From assembly GCF_004122115.1 (NCBI RefSeq), contig NZ_SBKP01000002.1, positions 1 to 64,000 on the forward strand: a DNA stretch of 64,000 nt. Direction: 5' to 3'. This DNA is from Sphingobium fluviale. GTDB taxonomy: Bacteria > Pseudomonadota > Alphaproteobacteria > Sphingomonadales > Sphingomonadaceae. Below the pieces are notes generated by a model. The model saw only the letters and a program-made list of their open reading frames with translations. It was not told where the DNA came from and did not search any database. A program made the position numbers and the translations under genes. Positions 1-6,528 of the stretch are shown one piece after another. Each line of letters starts with the position of its first letter. The stretch's first letter is position 1.

Positions 1-42
1 GCCCAGCAGGCAAAACCCAAAAAGGAGAAAGCACTATCTTGA
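1..42 (+). CDS. C-terminal tail of an IS21-family IstB-type helper ATPase (partial)
   Basis: The first 13 codons read as an open Lys-rich tail (A-Q-Q-A-K-P-K-K-E-K-A-L-S) ending in TGA at 40-42. It lies directly before a pair of terminal repeats of the IS21 type, where the istB gene normally ends. The identification rests on position and on the IS end beyond it, because only 13 residues are visible. It could be another IS-encoded protein. Confidence 0.4.
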   Translation, partial: AQQAKPKKEKALS

Positions 43-76
43 CCCACAGGAATTAATCGAAACATAATCACAAGAC

Positions 77-125
77 GGGTCACTTCTCAGTGAAAACACC
101 GGGTCAACTCTCAATGAAAATCAAC
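77..125. repeat. Two imperfect direct terminal repeats of the IS
   Basis: Positions 77-100 and 101-125 both begin GGGTCA and share the core CTCA(G/A)TGAAAA. By eye 17 of the first 20 positions match. Such tandem subterminal repeats are the expected transposase-binding sites of an IS21-type end. Confidence 0.7.
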
Positions 126-349
126 AAGATGCCTTTTCCAGGGTCCGACGTCGAATTTCGGCGTCCATTCTGTGCCCAGGCGTCCAGATCGGTAATGGCA
201 TAGACGATCCGGCGCCCCAGCTTGTGAAAGGCTGGCCCTGTGCCGTAGCACCGATGCTTTTCCAGGGTGCGCGCGGAAAGCCCAAGGTGAACGGCTGCGT
301 CAGGCGTTCGTACGTAGCGCGGAACGACGGGTATAAATTCACCATCCAT
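104..349 (-). CDS. AlpA/RdfS-like excisionase (HTH DNA-binding protein), 3' end replaced by IS
   Basis: About 81 residues with a MerR/AlpA-type helix-turn-helix: 'RTPDAAVHLGLSARTLEKHR' is the recognition part and 'GPAFHKLGRRIVYAITDLDAW' the typical wing. Family knowledge: such proteins are recombination directionality factors that push an integrase toward excision. The start at 349 is chosen over an upstream ATG because AGGAGG lies at 356-361, six bases away. The last codons (L-I-F-I-E-S-stop) are read from the IS tip, so the native C-terminus is missing; the HTH is intact. It lies downstream of the FseA-like gene on the same strand, the order expected if that activator drives it. Confidence 0.75.
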   Translation of the reverse strand: MDGEFIPVVPRYVRTPDAAVHLGLSARTLEKHRCYGTGPAFHKLGRRIVYAITDLDAWAQNGRRNSTSDPGKGILLIFIES

Positions 350-467
350 GATGATCCTCCTGTGAAGTGCCGGACACACGGGGGTGGACCGGCGAGCAGG
401 AGGCGAGAGATCGGATTTTCAGAGGATCGGGTGAACGGACATACCGAGACTGTCTGGAATGTCCCGA

Positions 468-1239
468 TCAGATGCCGTTCAACAGGCGACGGTAGCCGCC
501 GTCGCGTGCTGCGAGCGCTTGACGGTGCCAGCGGGCAATCCGCTTGCGTTCGCTTGAGCCATCCCATTCAGCTGCCGAGTAGTGGCGCGCATCGCGGGCA
601 ATCAGGTCAACTGCGAGTTCACGTGCGCTGACACCTTCAGGCAATGCATCGAGCAGCCTCAACCATTGTACCAAGCGCCAGCGTTCGGATGGCCCGGGGT
701 CGAGAGAAACTGGTCGCTGACGCAGCCGACCAAGATGAATATGTTCATGGAAGGCCGACATTGCGGCCCGGCGCAGTTCCCAGAAGGTATCCGCAGGCAA
801 CATATAGGTGAGCGGGTCAGTATCCGATGCTTCTGTTGGGATGGTTAGTCGATAGCGTCGTCCGCCCAACGTCAGCACCTGATGTGACGCTTGATCGGTG
901 ATATGGCAGGCGATCACTGTCGCACTTTTGCCAACGGTAAGCTTGTTGAAGCTGCCAGTCGTGGCTGGTTCCGGTTGCAGCCGGATGATGGTAGCGGAGG
1001 TGGAAGGGTCCCAGATGGCGGGGCTGTGCGTGGCGGTATGTTCAGGGTCGGCCGCGAAAGACCAACCCCCAGTGCTTGGCCAGACGTTTGCGCGCTATGG
1101 GCGCTGCGTCGATGGCACGAGCATATTGGTCGCGATAGTCAGGATTGCGGCGCAGGAATTCCTGCGCGAAGTCCGCACGGTCGTGTGCTTCAAAGGCTTT
1201 GGCGTAACTCTCCGAACGCCAGTCGGGCTTCTCCTCCAT
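468..1239 (-). CDS. FseA-like excision activator (DUF6499 + DUF2285) split by a +1 frameshift
   Basis: The gene is in two frames. Frame one runs from ATG at 1239 (AGGAGA seven bases upstream) for 65 codons, with the DUF6499 signature 'PDWRS...FAQEFLRRNPDYR', and stops at 1042-1044. Frame two carries the DUF2285 part, ending 'ARDGGYRRLL'. It is open well upstream of the GTG at 917, back past 1055, and continues the family sequence as 'ADPEHTATHSPAIWDP'. Skipping the single C at 1056 after the UUU codon (Phe61) joins them into a 256-residue protein of the usual fused architecture. In Mesorhizobium ICEs the FseA activator of rdfS is made by exactly such a +1 programmed frameshift. A real mutation or sequencing error remains possible. 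Confidence 0.75.
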
Positions 1240-1374
1240 CACAGCTCTCCTGTGAGGTTTTTTGGAGTCGGACGATCATGTTACTGGCAAGGTCCGAGAA
1301 GTGCCGGAGTCAGTGGCGCGTTATCAGGGATACCAGCACAATCGATTGCCCCGGACTGATGGATTGTCCGGAGC

Positions 1375-1638
1375 TTAATTCGTGCGGCTGTCTAGCAGGT
1401 GACGGTATCCGCTCTCTGTCATCCATTTGGCACGGGCGAGGTGGCCATCGTAGACCAGCTTTGCGCGCTCGGGCTCCCTTGTGGGATCGATAGAGAAGAT
1501 GATCGCCACCGCCTCTTCCCAATGCGCACCGTCTTTCTCTGCGTCCAGCAAACGCAAATAGGTGACGAGGTGTCGCTCGTCATAAGCGCTAAGCCGGTCC
1601 GTCTGCGGTGGTTGATCTTCGAAGTCAGGAGCCGTCAT
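1375..1638 (-). CDS. Small DUF2285 protein, QseM-like antiactivator candidate
   Basis: 87 residues made almost only of a DUF2285-type domain, with the core 'YLRLLDAEKDGAHWEEA' and the ending 'ARAKWMTESGYRHLL', which parallels the end of the neighbouring FseA-like protein. AGGAGG sits just before the ATG at 1638. In Mesorhizobium, the short DUF2285 protein QseM binds and inhibits FseA and the TraR regulator; a free-standing short DUF2285 next to an FseA-like gene is the basis for this call. The order XRE - small DUF2285 - split DUF2285 - AlpA-like is frequent in alphaproteobacterial integrative elements. The function is inferred from context, not shown. Confidence 0.7.
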   Translation of the reverse strand: MTAPDFEDQPPQTDRLSAYDERHLVTYLRLLDAEKDGAHWEEAVAIIFSIDPTREPERAKLVYDGHLARAKWMTESGYRHLLDSRTN

Positions 1639-1864
1639 GGGTCCCTCCTAAGCGTTGAGCGATAATACTCGCAGTAACTCCGCAACACGAGCGGTGAAGT
1701 AGTCCACACTTCCCCCTAAATCCGCAGAGCATTATGCGCTTAGCCGCATAAGCTGAGACGGACTGTGGTCGGGAAACCACCTCGAAGTAACAAGCATCTG
1801 ATTGCTGTCGTTGAAAAATTGTAAAGTTGGAGTGTCGAATCTGCGAACGGGCGCTAGATTGCGG

Positions 1865-2083
1865 TCACTGTTCGCCAGCCTTGTCGAAAAATCGGGCAGG
1901 GTCGACGACGAGTTCCTCTGCGAGTCGCTCAACCGTGTCGAGCGTGGGCGAATTCGCTGCGCGTTCAAGCAGACCGACATAGTTGCGGTTAAGCCCAGCA
2001 CGGTGCGCTAGTTCCTCCTGCGAAAGCCCACTGGCGTGACGCATTCGCCTTAAATTCGTCGCAAAAATCTCCCGAAGCTTCAT
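1865..2083 (-). CDS. XRE-family helix-turn-helix regulator (QseC-like)
   Basis: 72 residues, essentially one Cro/CI-type HTH: 'NLRRMRHASGLSQEELAHRAGLNRNYVGLLERAANSPTLDTVERLAEEL'. Single-domain XRE proteins of this size commonly autoregulate and set the switch state of mobile elements; QseC of the Mesorhizobium islands is of this kind. A repeated and partly palindromic sequence lies 20-50 bases upstream of the start (2103-2133) and is the obvious operator candidate. No strong Shine-Dalgarno precedes the ATG at 2083. It points the same way as the DUF2285 genes, unlike the divergent qseC/qseM pair of Mesorhizobium. Confidence 0.85.
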   Translation of the reverse strand: MKLREIFATNLRRMRHASGLSQEELAHRAGLNRNYVGLLERAANSPTLDTVERLAEELVVDPARFFDKAGEQ

Positions 2084-2102
2084 GCTTCGTGGGTCGGCGG
2101 AA

Positions 2103-2133
2103 CCCTAATATACTGCCACCCAATATACTAGGG
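2103..2133. promoter_or_regulatory. Repeated operator-like sequence upstream of the XRE gene
   Basis: AATATACT occurs at 2107-2114 and again at 2122-2129, a 15-base period, and the block is bounded by CCCTA (2103-2107) and TAGGG (2129-2133) as an inverted pair. It is AT-rich in GC-rich surroundings and lies 20-50 bases upstream of the XRE start codon. It could also contain the -10 region. Confidence 0.55.
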
Positions 2134-2176
2134 ATTCGTCATCGCCCGGTTTTACCCAGGCGATGACTTTGCTTGG

Positions 2177-2494
2177 TCAGCTTTCGCTGCGTCGTGCGGG
2201 GCGGCTCCAGATCAGATCGTAGCTGCCGTCTTCGGCTTCGAAGAGCTGGGCGAAGATGGGAGCTACAAAGCTCGGATCGTCGAGCTTGATCGAGAGATAA
2301 GGCCGGTCATCCTGGGTGCGTTTTTCCCATGCCGCGCCGATTTCGACATCGCCGACGAATACGCGGTGGCTGGGGGCATTCGAGCTGGCGCTTTCTTCTG
2401 CTGCGATACGGACTGATTTGGCTTGCAGTGCAAGAGTGGCGATCTGGCCACGGAATTCTCCCGAAACCTTCTTGAAGTTGCCGATCTTTGCCAT
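2177..2494 (-). CDS. DUF736 family protein
   Basis: 105 residues starting 'MAKIGNFKKVSGEFRGQI' with 'KSVRI' and 'HRVFVGDVEIGAAWEK' blocks and the ending 'IWSRPARR', all hallmarks of DUF736. AAGGAAA stands before the ATG. The family is almost always carried on plasmids and integrative conjugative elements of Alphaproteobacteria. Its biochemical role is unknown; the fold is predicted to be a small beta-rich domain. It marks this segment as mobile-element DNA. Confidence 0.9.
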   Translation of the reverse strand: MAKIGNFKKVSGEFRGQIATLALQAKSVRIAAEESASSNAPSHRVFVGDVEIGAAWEKRTQDDRPYLSIKLDDPSFVAPIFAQLFEAEDGSYDLIWSRPARRSES

Positions 2495-2871
2495 TGGTGT
2501 TTCCTTTCCGTTGGTCGGACCGCTCCAGTGCGGCCTCGATGCGCGGATGAAGGTCAGCCAGTGGCAGGCGCCGCAGCTTTAGCCCGCAGCTTTAGCGGAG
2601 GACGGTGTGGCCGGACTTTCTTGTCTCGCGAGGAACGGCGGTACGCCGGGGGAAGAAAGTTCGGCAGGCACCGTTGCGGCAAGCCTTCCAAGCGAAGCGT
2701 CTTGCTGACATGGGCGCGGATCGAAAGAGGCCGCACTGGTCGGTTCTGCCGGAATGGATGCCAGATGCTGATCGCATGCAAATGTTTGGGTGTCCGCTGA
2801 CCGGAATCTGCAAACCAAGCTGGGCAACGAAGAACGATTTCCAGGACCAGCGGGATTGCCCCCTCACGCGA
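2495..2871. other. 377-base stretch without a recognisable gene
   Basis: Several open frames cross this stretch on both strands, but none has a recognisable motif, a good ribosome-binding site or convincing codon use. The one ordered feature is a perfect tandem duplication of CCGCAGCTTTAGC (2571-2583 and 2584-2596). It may be degraded element DNA between the DUF736 gene and the membrane-protein gene. Confidence 0.5.
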
Positions 2872-3351
2872 TCATTCGGTCGACATCGATCGGCCTGCAT
2901 AAGCATGCCCACTCACCGAATCGTCGGTATTCGCTGGAACGGGCGTATCATGCCTAGGCATCGTTACGCTGCGCCATGCCGAGAAGGATGTGGCCAAGGC
3001 AGCAATGGATCCGAAAACTGCCAGCAGCGCGCCGTCGTCCGTTGCCAGCGATCCAAGGGCATGTGCCGCTTGAAAACCTGCAATGGCTGCCGGAATGGCA
3101 AAGAGAAGCGCGATCCCGGAACGCAGCAAGGGAGAACGAACAAGGGCAATGAGGTATTGGCCGAGCAGTAGGGTGGAAATGCCGGCCGACAGACCGCCAG
3201 CAATGGCGGCGAGATGCCCATAGTCATGGCGAAGCAGCAAGAATGCACAACCGATGCCGGTATAGACTGGCAGTGCATAGCTCGCGAGGCGGAAAAGCAG
3301 CGCAAGCATGTAGAGACCGGCGACGGCCCCGAGGATGAGGAGAAAGGTCAT
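2872..3351 (-). CDS. Small integral membrane protein of unknown function
   Basis: 159 residues from the ATG at 3351 (AGGGAC upstream; a longer frame has an upstream start without a site). It is strongly hydrophobic, with about five membrane segments, beginning 'MTFLLILGAVAGLYMLALLF' and followed by a 'LLLRHDYGHLAAIAGGLSAG' segment and a hydrophilic tail after about residue 130. I do not recognise the family. Its position next to DUF736 and the HTH genes makes it an element-borne accessory protein, perhaps linked to conjugation or surface exclusion, which is a guess. Confidence 0.6.
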   Translation of the reverse strand: MTFLLILGAVAGLYMLALLFRLASYALPVYTGIGCAFLLLRHDYGHLAAIAGGLSAGISTLLLGQYLIALVRSPLLRSGIALLFAIPAAIAGFQAAHALGSLATDDGALLAVFGSIAALATSFSAWRSVTMPRHDTPVPANTDDSVSGHAYAGRSMSTE

Positions 3352-3456
3352 AAGCGTCCCTTGTCTGGACGCGCTCGCCACCACCACCTCAGCGCATTCT
3401 GCGGTGCAAGAATAGCACGGCGGAGTGCAGACCGAAAAGGCGGAATTCGCCGGAGA

Positions 3457-3621
3457 CTAGCGGGCGAAGGGATCATATTCGCGAACCACCTGTTCGGGGT
3501 CGCCATCAAATTCGTCAGCGGGGATCACGAAGTAGCCTTGGTTGGTTTCGATGAGGACGATAACCGTCATCAGCGTTCGGGAGAGGTTCCAGCCAAGCGA
3601 TTGTGCGGTTGCCAGTGGCAT
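3457..3621 (-). CDS. Small hypothetical protein (54 aa)
   Basis: The frame starts 'MPLATAQSLGWNLSRTLMTVIVLIET' and ends 'EFDGDPEQVVREYDPFAR'. The start at 3621 is supported by AGGAG ten bases upstream; an internal ATG before 'TVIVLIET' could also be used. The composition looks protein-like and acidic at the end, but I recognise no domain. It is the last probable gene of the mobile segment before the tRNA-Gly gene. Confidence 0.5.
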   Translation of the reverse strand: MPLATAQSLGWNLSRTLMTVIVLIETNQGYFVIPADEFDGDPEQVVREYDPFAR

Positions 3622-4005
3622 GTTGCGGCTCCTGCCTTGGAGCGGGACCACCCCGCTCGACAGTCGCCCCACAGGCCGGGGGCTGGCCGCAATCACCGCA
3701 GCACCGCTGCGGCCGCACGCGGATGCGTAGCGGACCCTTCACGGGTTGATTGAAAGAGGACAGGCTTCGCGCCTAGGGATCAGCGGCTTATGCGAGCGAG
3801 TGGTTCTGCGGCGGCAAGCCCGCTAGCCGTTGCTGACATGAGTTTGTTGGTCTGGAATGAACCGAACGGCGATCCACGCCAAAGTCACCGAGCCAGTGGG
3901 AATGAAGCGCCATTGCGCTGCCGCTTCATCGAAGCCCGAAATGATGCGGAAATTTTCAACCTCTCGCCGGGAGTTTCCCCGAGATGCCCGGAGCAGTCTT
4001 CGCAC

Positions 4006-4052
4006 TGGTGACAATGTGGTGACAATGATCAACAGCGAGAGCTTTGTCACCA
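4006..4052. repeat. TGGTGACAA arm-like repeats (two direct, one inverted)
   Basis: TGGTGACAATG occurs twice in immediate tandem (4006-4016 and 4017-4027), and the inverted core TTGTCACCA follows at 4044-4052. This is the pattern expected of arm-type sites for an integrase or directionality factor, 50-100 bases from the tRNA 3' end. Confidence 0.6.
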
Positions 4053-4055
4053 GGT

Positions 4056-4074
4056 CCTCGCGAGCTTCGCGAGG
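4056..4074. repeat. Perfect 8-base inverted repeat near the tRNA 3' end
   Basis: CCTCGCGA and TCGCGAGG flank a three-base GCT loop, 30 bases beyond the tRNA-Gly 3' end. No T-run follows on the tRNA strand, so it is a poor intrinsic terminator; it could aid tRNA 3' processing or belong to the attachment site. Confidence 0.5.
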
Positions 4075-4103
4075 TTCAAACCGTTGGTTTTCTGGGAGAA
4101 AAC

Positions 4104-4178
4104 TGGAGCGGGCGAAGGGATTCGAACCCTCGACCCCAACCTTGGCAAGGTTGTGCTCTACCCCTGAGCTACGCCCGC
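4104..4178 (-). tRNA. tRNA-Gly (anticodon GCC)
   Basis: The minus strand begins GCGGGCGTAGCTCAGGGGTA, with acceptor arms GCGGGCG/CGCCCGC, anticodon loop TTGCCAA, T-arm GGTTCGAATCC and an encoded CCA at 4104-4106. The 3' end faces the mobile segment, making this the likely integration target. Confidence 0.97.
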
Positions 4179-4385
4179 TCTGGCGGCCGGATGCGGAAGG
4201 TGAAGCCTCGCGATCCCGGCGGGTGAGCGGCGCACCTAGCATCGGTCCGCCCGCCCGGCAAGCCCCTTTCGCATGGACGGCCAAACATTGTATCGGGTGC
4301 TTGCGTCGGGCGCGTTCGCACCCCAAATAGACGGGCGAGACGGCAGCGTGCGCTCGCGCGCACAGAATATTTCGGAGGTGAGGGC

Positions 4386-5297
4386 GTGGCGACGCTGGGA
4401 CTGAGCGAGGCGGACCGCAAGGCGGTTGAGGATTTCAAACGTGACGTGGTCGATCCCTCGCGCACGGCGCTGGTGGTGGTCGATTTCTGGGCTGAGTGGT
4501 GCGGCCCGTGCAAACAGCTTGCGCCGGTGATCGAGAAGGTGTGCGCCGATTATGCGCCAAAGGGCGTGAAGCTCGTGAAGATCGATGTCGACGAGAACAA
4601 GTTCATTGCTGCCCAGTTCCGCGTGCAGAGCATCCCGACTGTTTATGCCGTTTTTCAGGGTCAGCCGGTGGCCGATCTGACGCAGGCGCGCACAGAAGGC
4701 CAGCTGAAGCAGATGCTGGACCAGATTCTGGCGCAGCTTCCCATCCAGTCCGATGAAAAGGCGCTGGAGGCTCAGATAGAACCGCTGATCGCTATGGGTG
4801 AACAGGTGCTGGACGAGGGCGACGCAGAGCGCGCGCTGTCCATCTTTGCCCAGATCGCGGACATGGCGCCGGACCATCCGGCGGTCATCGCGGGCCAGGC
4901 GCGCGCGCTGGTGGCGCTGGGTCAGCTGGACGAGGCGCAGGCCGTGCTCGATGCCGCACCTGCCGAGGCCGCCAAGGATGCGCGGATTGAGCGGGCGCGC
5001 GCAGCGCTGTCTCTCGCACGCGACGCGAAGCCGGTGGCCGATCTCTCTGCGGTCGAAGCGCGCGTGGCCGCGAACCCGGATGATCATGCCGCCCGGTTCG
5101 AGCTGGCTGGCGGGTTGATGGCAAACGGTGCGCGCGACGCGGCTGCTGATGCGCTGCTGGAAATTATCGCGCGCGACCGCGATTGGGATGGCGGCGCGGC
5201 GCGCTCCCAGCTGTTGAAGCTGTTCGAGGCGGTCGGGCTGGAAGACCCGTGGGTGTCGGCTCAGCGCCGCCGCCTGTCGGCAATATTGTTCACCTGA
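4386..5297 (+). CDS. cnoX: Thioredoxin-TPR co-chaperone, CnoX (YbbN) type
   Basis: 303 residues. Residues 25-115 form a thioredoxin fold with an intact W-C-G-P-C active site (Cys39, Cys42) and the cis-proline 'SIPTVY'. Residues from about 120 onward are TPR-like helices ('DEGDAERALSIFAQIADMAPDHPAVIAGQARALVALG'). CnoX proteins hold stressed proteins and pass them to GroEL or DnaK; many carry a degenerate active site, so the intact CxxC suggests retained redox activity. The start is GTG at 4386 behind GGAGGTGAG. The Lon-like domain gene follows after 22 bases, probably in the same transcript. Confidence 0.9.
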   Translation: MATLGLSEADRKAVEDFKRDVVDPSRTALVVVDFWAEWCGPCKQLAPVIEKVCADYAPKGVKLVKIDVDENKFIAAQFRVQSIPTVYAVFQGQPVADLTQARTEGQLKQMLDQILAQLPIQSDEKALEAQIEPLIAMGEQVLDEGDAERALSIFAQIADMAPDHPAVIAGQARALVALGQLDEAQAVLDAAPAEAAKDARIERARAALSLARDAKPVADLSAVEARVAANPDDHAARFELAGGLMANGARDAAADALLEIIARDRDWDGGAARSQLLKLFEAVGLEDPWVSAQRRRLSAILFT

Positions 5298-5319
5298 GCG
5301 GACGAGGAGAGGCGCGCGG

Positions 5320-5937
5320 ATGACCGGACAGCGTATCTCGATCTTTCCCCTCGCCGGCGCATTGCTGTTTCCGGGTGCGCATCTGCCGCTGCATATCTTC
5401 GAGCCGCGCTATCGGGCGTTGGTGAGCGATGCGCTGGCGAGAGACCGGTTGATCGGCATGGTTCAACCGGTCGAGGAGGGCGTGAAGCCGCGCCTCTACG
5501 ATGTCGGGTGTCTGGGCCGCATTGCCGAGTGCGAGGCGCTGGATGACGGGCGCTTCAATATCATTCTTGCCGGGCTGGCGCGTTTTCGCATTGTCAGGGA
5601 GCTGGACGTTGCCACGCCCTTTCGCCAGGTCGAAGCCGAAGTTGAGCCGGAGGGGCGCGAGGAAGGCGAGGCGCTAAGCGCAGTGGCGCGGGCAGCGCTG
5701 GAGCAGGAGGCGCGGCGCTTTGCCGAGCATCTGGGTTATATGGTCGATTGGTCGGCGGTGGGGCGGCTGGACGATACCACCTTTGTAAACAGTGTCGCGC
5801 AGGTAGCCCCCTTCGATGTTGCGGCAAAGCAGGCTCTGCTTGAGGCCAATACCCTTGCCGAGCGGGCCGAGCGTGCGATGCAGCTCATGCAGTTCTTTGG
5901 ACACACAGACACGGACAAGCCCGCCACCTTGCAGTAA
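5320..5937 (+). CDS. Lon substrate-binding-domain (LON-SB) protein
   Basis: 205 residues matching only the N-terminal substrate-binding domain of Lon protease: 'ISIFPLAGALLFPGAHLPLHIFEPRYRALV' at the start and a helical C-terminal half. There is no AAA or protease domain. Stand-alone LON-SB proteins are common in Alphaproteobacteria next to a thioredoxin gene, as here; their role is not settled. GAGGAGAG precedes the ATG. Confidence 0.88.
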   Translation: MTGQRISIFPLAGALLFPGAHLPLHIFEPRYRALVSDALARDRLIGMVQPVEEGVKPRLYDVGCLGRIAECEALDDGRFNIILAGLARFRIVRELDVATPFRQVEAEVEPEGREEGEALSAVARAALEQEARRFAEHLGYMVDWSAVGRLDDTTFVNSVAQVAPFDVAAKQALLEANTLAERAERAMQLMQFFGHTDTDKPATLQ

Positions 5938-5971
5938 GCGGGCCGCCCGTGTCTGGCGGAACCGTGAATGG

Positions 5972-6415
5972 TCAGGCCAGGGCCGCGCGCAGTGCGTTCA
6001 CCGCCAGCACGATCAGCACGATACTGGAAATGAAGAAGATGCTCGCGCGCACAGGAATGGTGTTGACCTTGATCTGCCAGATGCTGTGCACGATGCGCAG
6101 CCCCACATAAGCCCATGCGAGCATGATGTTCGTCTGGCTTGACGCGCCGAGCAGCGCGAGCAGGATCACGATAGGATAGAATAGTGTCGGCTGCTCAAGA
6201 AGATGTGAGTAGTTGTGTGACGGCCAGCTCGCTGGCTTCGGCAGGATGCTCTCCAGATCCTGCCCGCGCCCTCCGGGTGGAGCCTTTGCGAGGTCGATGT
6301 TGGCGGTCTTGAATGCTCCGAAGCGCACCACGACCATGTAAAGCATGACGATGAGCGTCCACAGCGCCAGCGCCGCTGCGGGCGCCAACATCTCGTGCGA
6401 AATAGGTGATATCAT
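5972..6415 (-). CDS. MAPEG family membrane protein
   Basis: 147 residues with four membrane segments and the MAPEG pattern (membrane-associated proteins in eicosanoid and glutathione metabolism): 'LWTLIVMLYMVVVRFGAFKTANIDL', 'HNYSHLLEQPTLFYPIVILLA' and 'AWAYVGLRIVHSIWQ'. Bacterial members are thought to be glutathione-linked detoxifying enzymes of the inner membrane, but the substrate cannot be told. Its start is preceded by GGAGGGAC. It stands downstream of the ornithine decarboxylase gene, separated by a terminator-like hairpin, so it is probably transcribed alone. Confidence 0.88.
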   Translation of the reverse strand: MISPISHEMLAPAAALALWTLIVMLYMVVVRFGAFKTANIDLAKAPPGGRGQDLESILPKPASWPSHNYSHLLEQPTLFYPIVILLALLGASSQTNIMLAWAYVGLRIVHSIWQIKVNTIPVRASIFFISSIVLIVLAVNALRAALA

Positions 6416-6489
6416 TATTGTCCCTCCTGCCGTTTCCGGTGGGAAGGAGACTGATCCTGCACACGGGCAAAGTCAACCACAGCAGAGGA

Positions 6490-6521
6490 AGGGGGGGGCG
6501 AGCGCGAGCCCGACACCCCCT
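6490..6521 (-). terminator. Terminator-like hairpin between the decarboxylase and MAPEG genes
   Basis: On the minus strand AGGGGG and CCCCCT pair around a GC-rich loop, eight bases after the decarboxylase stop codon, followed by a short pyrimidine run (CCCTTCCTC). The run of eight G on the plus strand (6491-6498) makes the exact pairing uncertain. Confidence 0.45.
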
Positions 6522-6528
6522 GTCCGTT

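Larger units (their letters stand above)
1..126. mobile_element. End of an IS21-family insertion sequence (partial)
   Basis: Read on the minus strand, the element begins TGTTGATTTTCA at position 126 and continues into a second, similar copy of the same terminal motif. That multiple-terminal-repeat layout, with a TGTTGATTTTCA-like tip, is characteristic of IS21-family elements (established knowledge). The rest of the element lies left of the window, so neither the other end nor the target-site duplication can be checked. It has inserted into the 3' end of the excisionase-like gene on the minus strand. Confidence 0.65.
3622..4103. other. Non-coding stretch between element genes and tRNA-Gly; candidate attachment region
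   Basis: 482 bases with no convincing gene. It contains a perfect tandem 11-base repeat, an inverted copy of its core, and a hairpin-forming inverted repeat, all within 100 bases of the tRNA 3' end. A tRNA 3' end is the classic target of tyrosine integrases, so these repeats may be integrase or excisionase arm sites. No integrase gene is visible on this side. Confidence 0.45.

Noticed and set aside
3823-4103. Open frames on both strands between the mobile genes and tRNA-Gly, checked for an integrase remnant
   Set aside because: I could find no R-H-R-Y-type motif or other integrase sequence; the frame that crosses the tRNA is only its translation.
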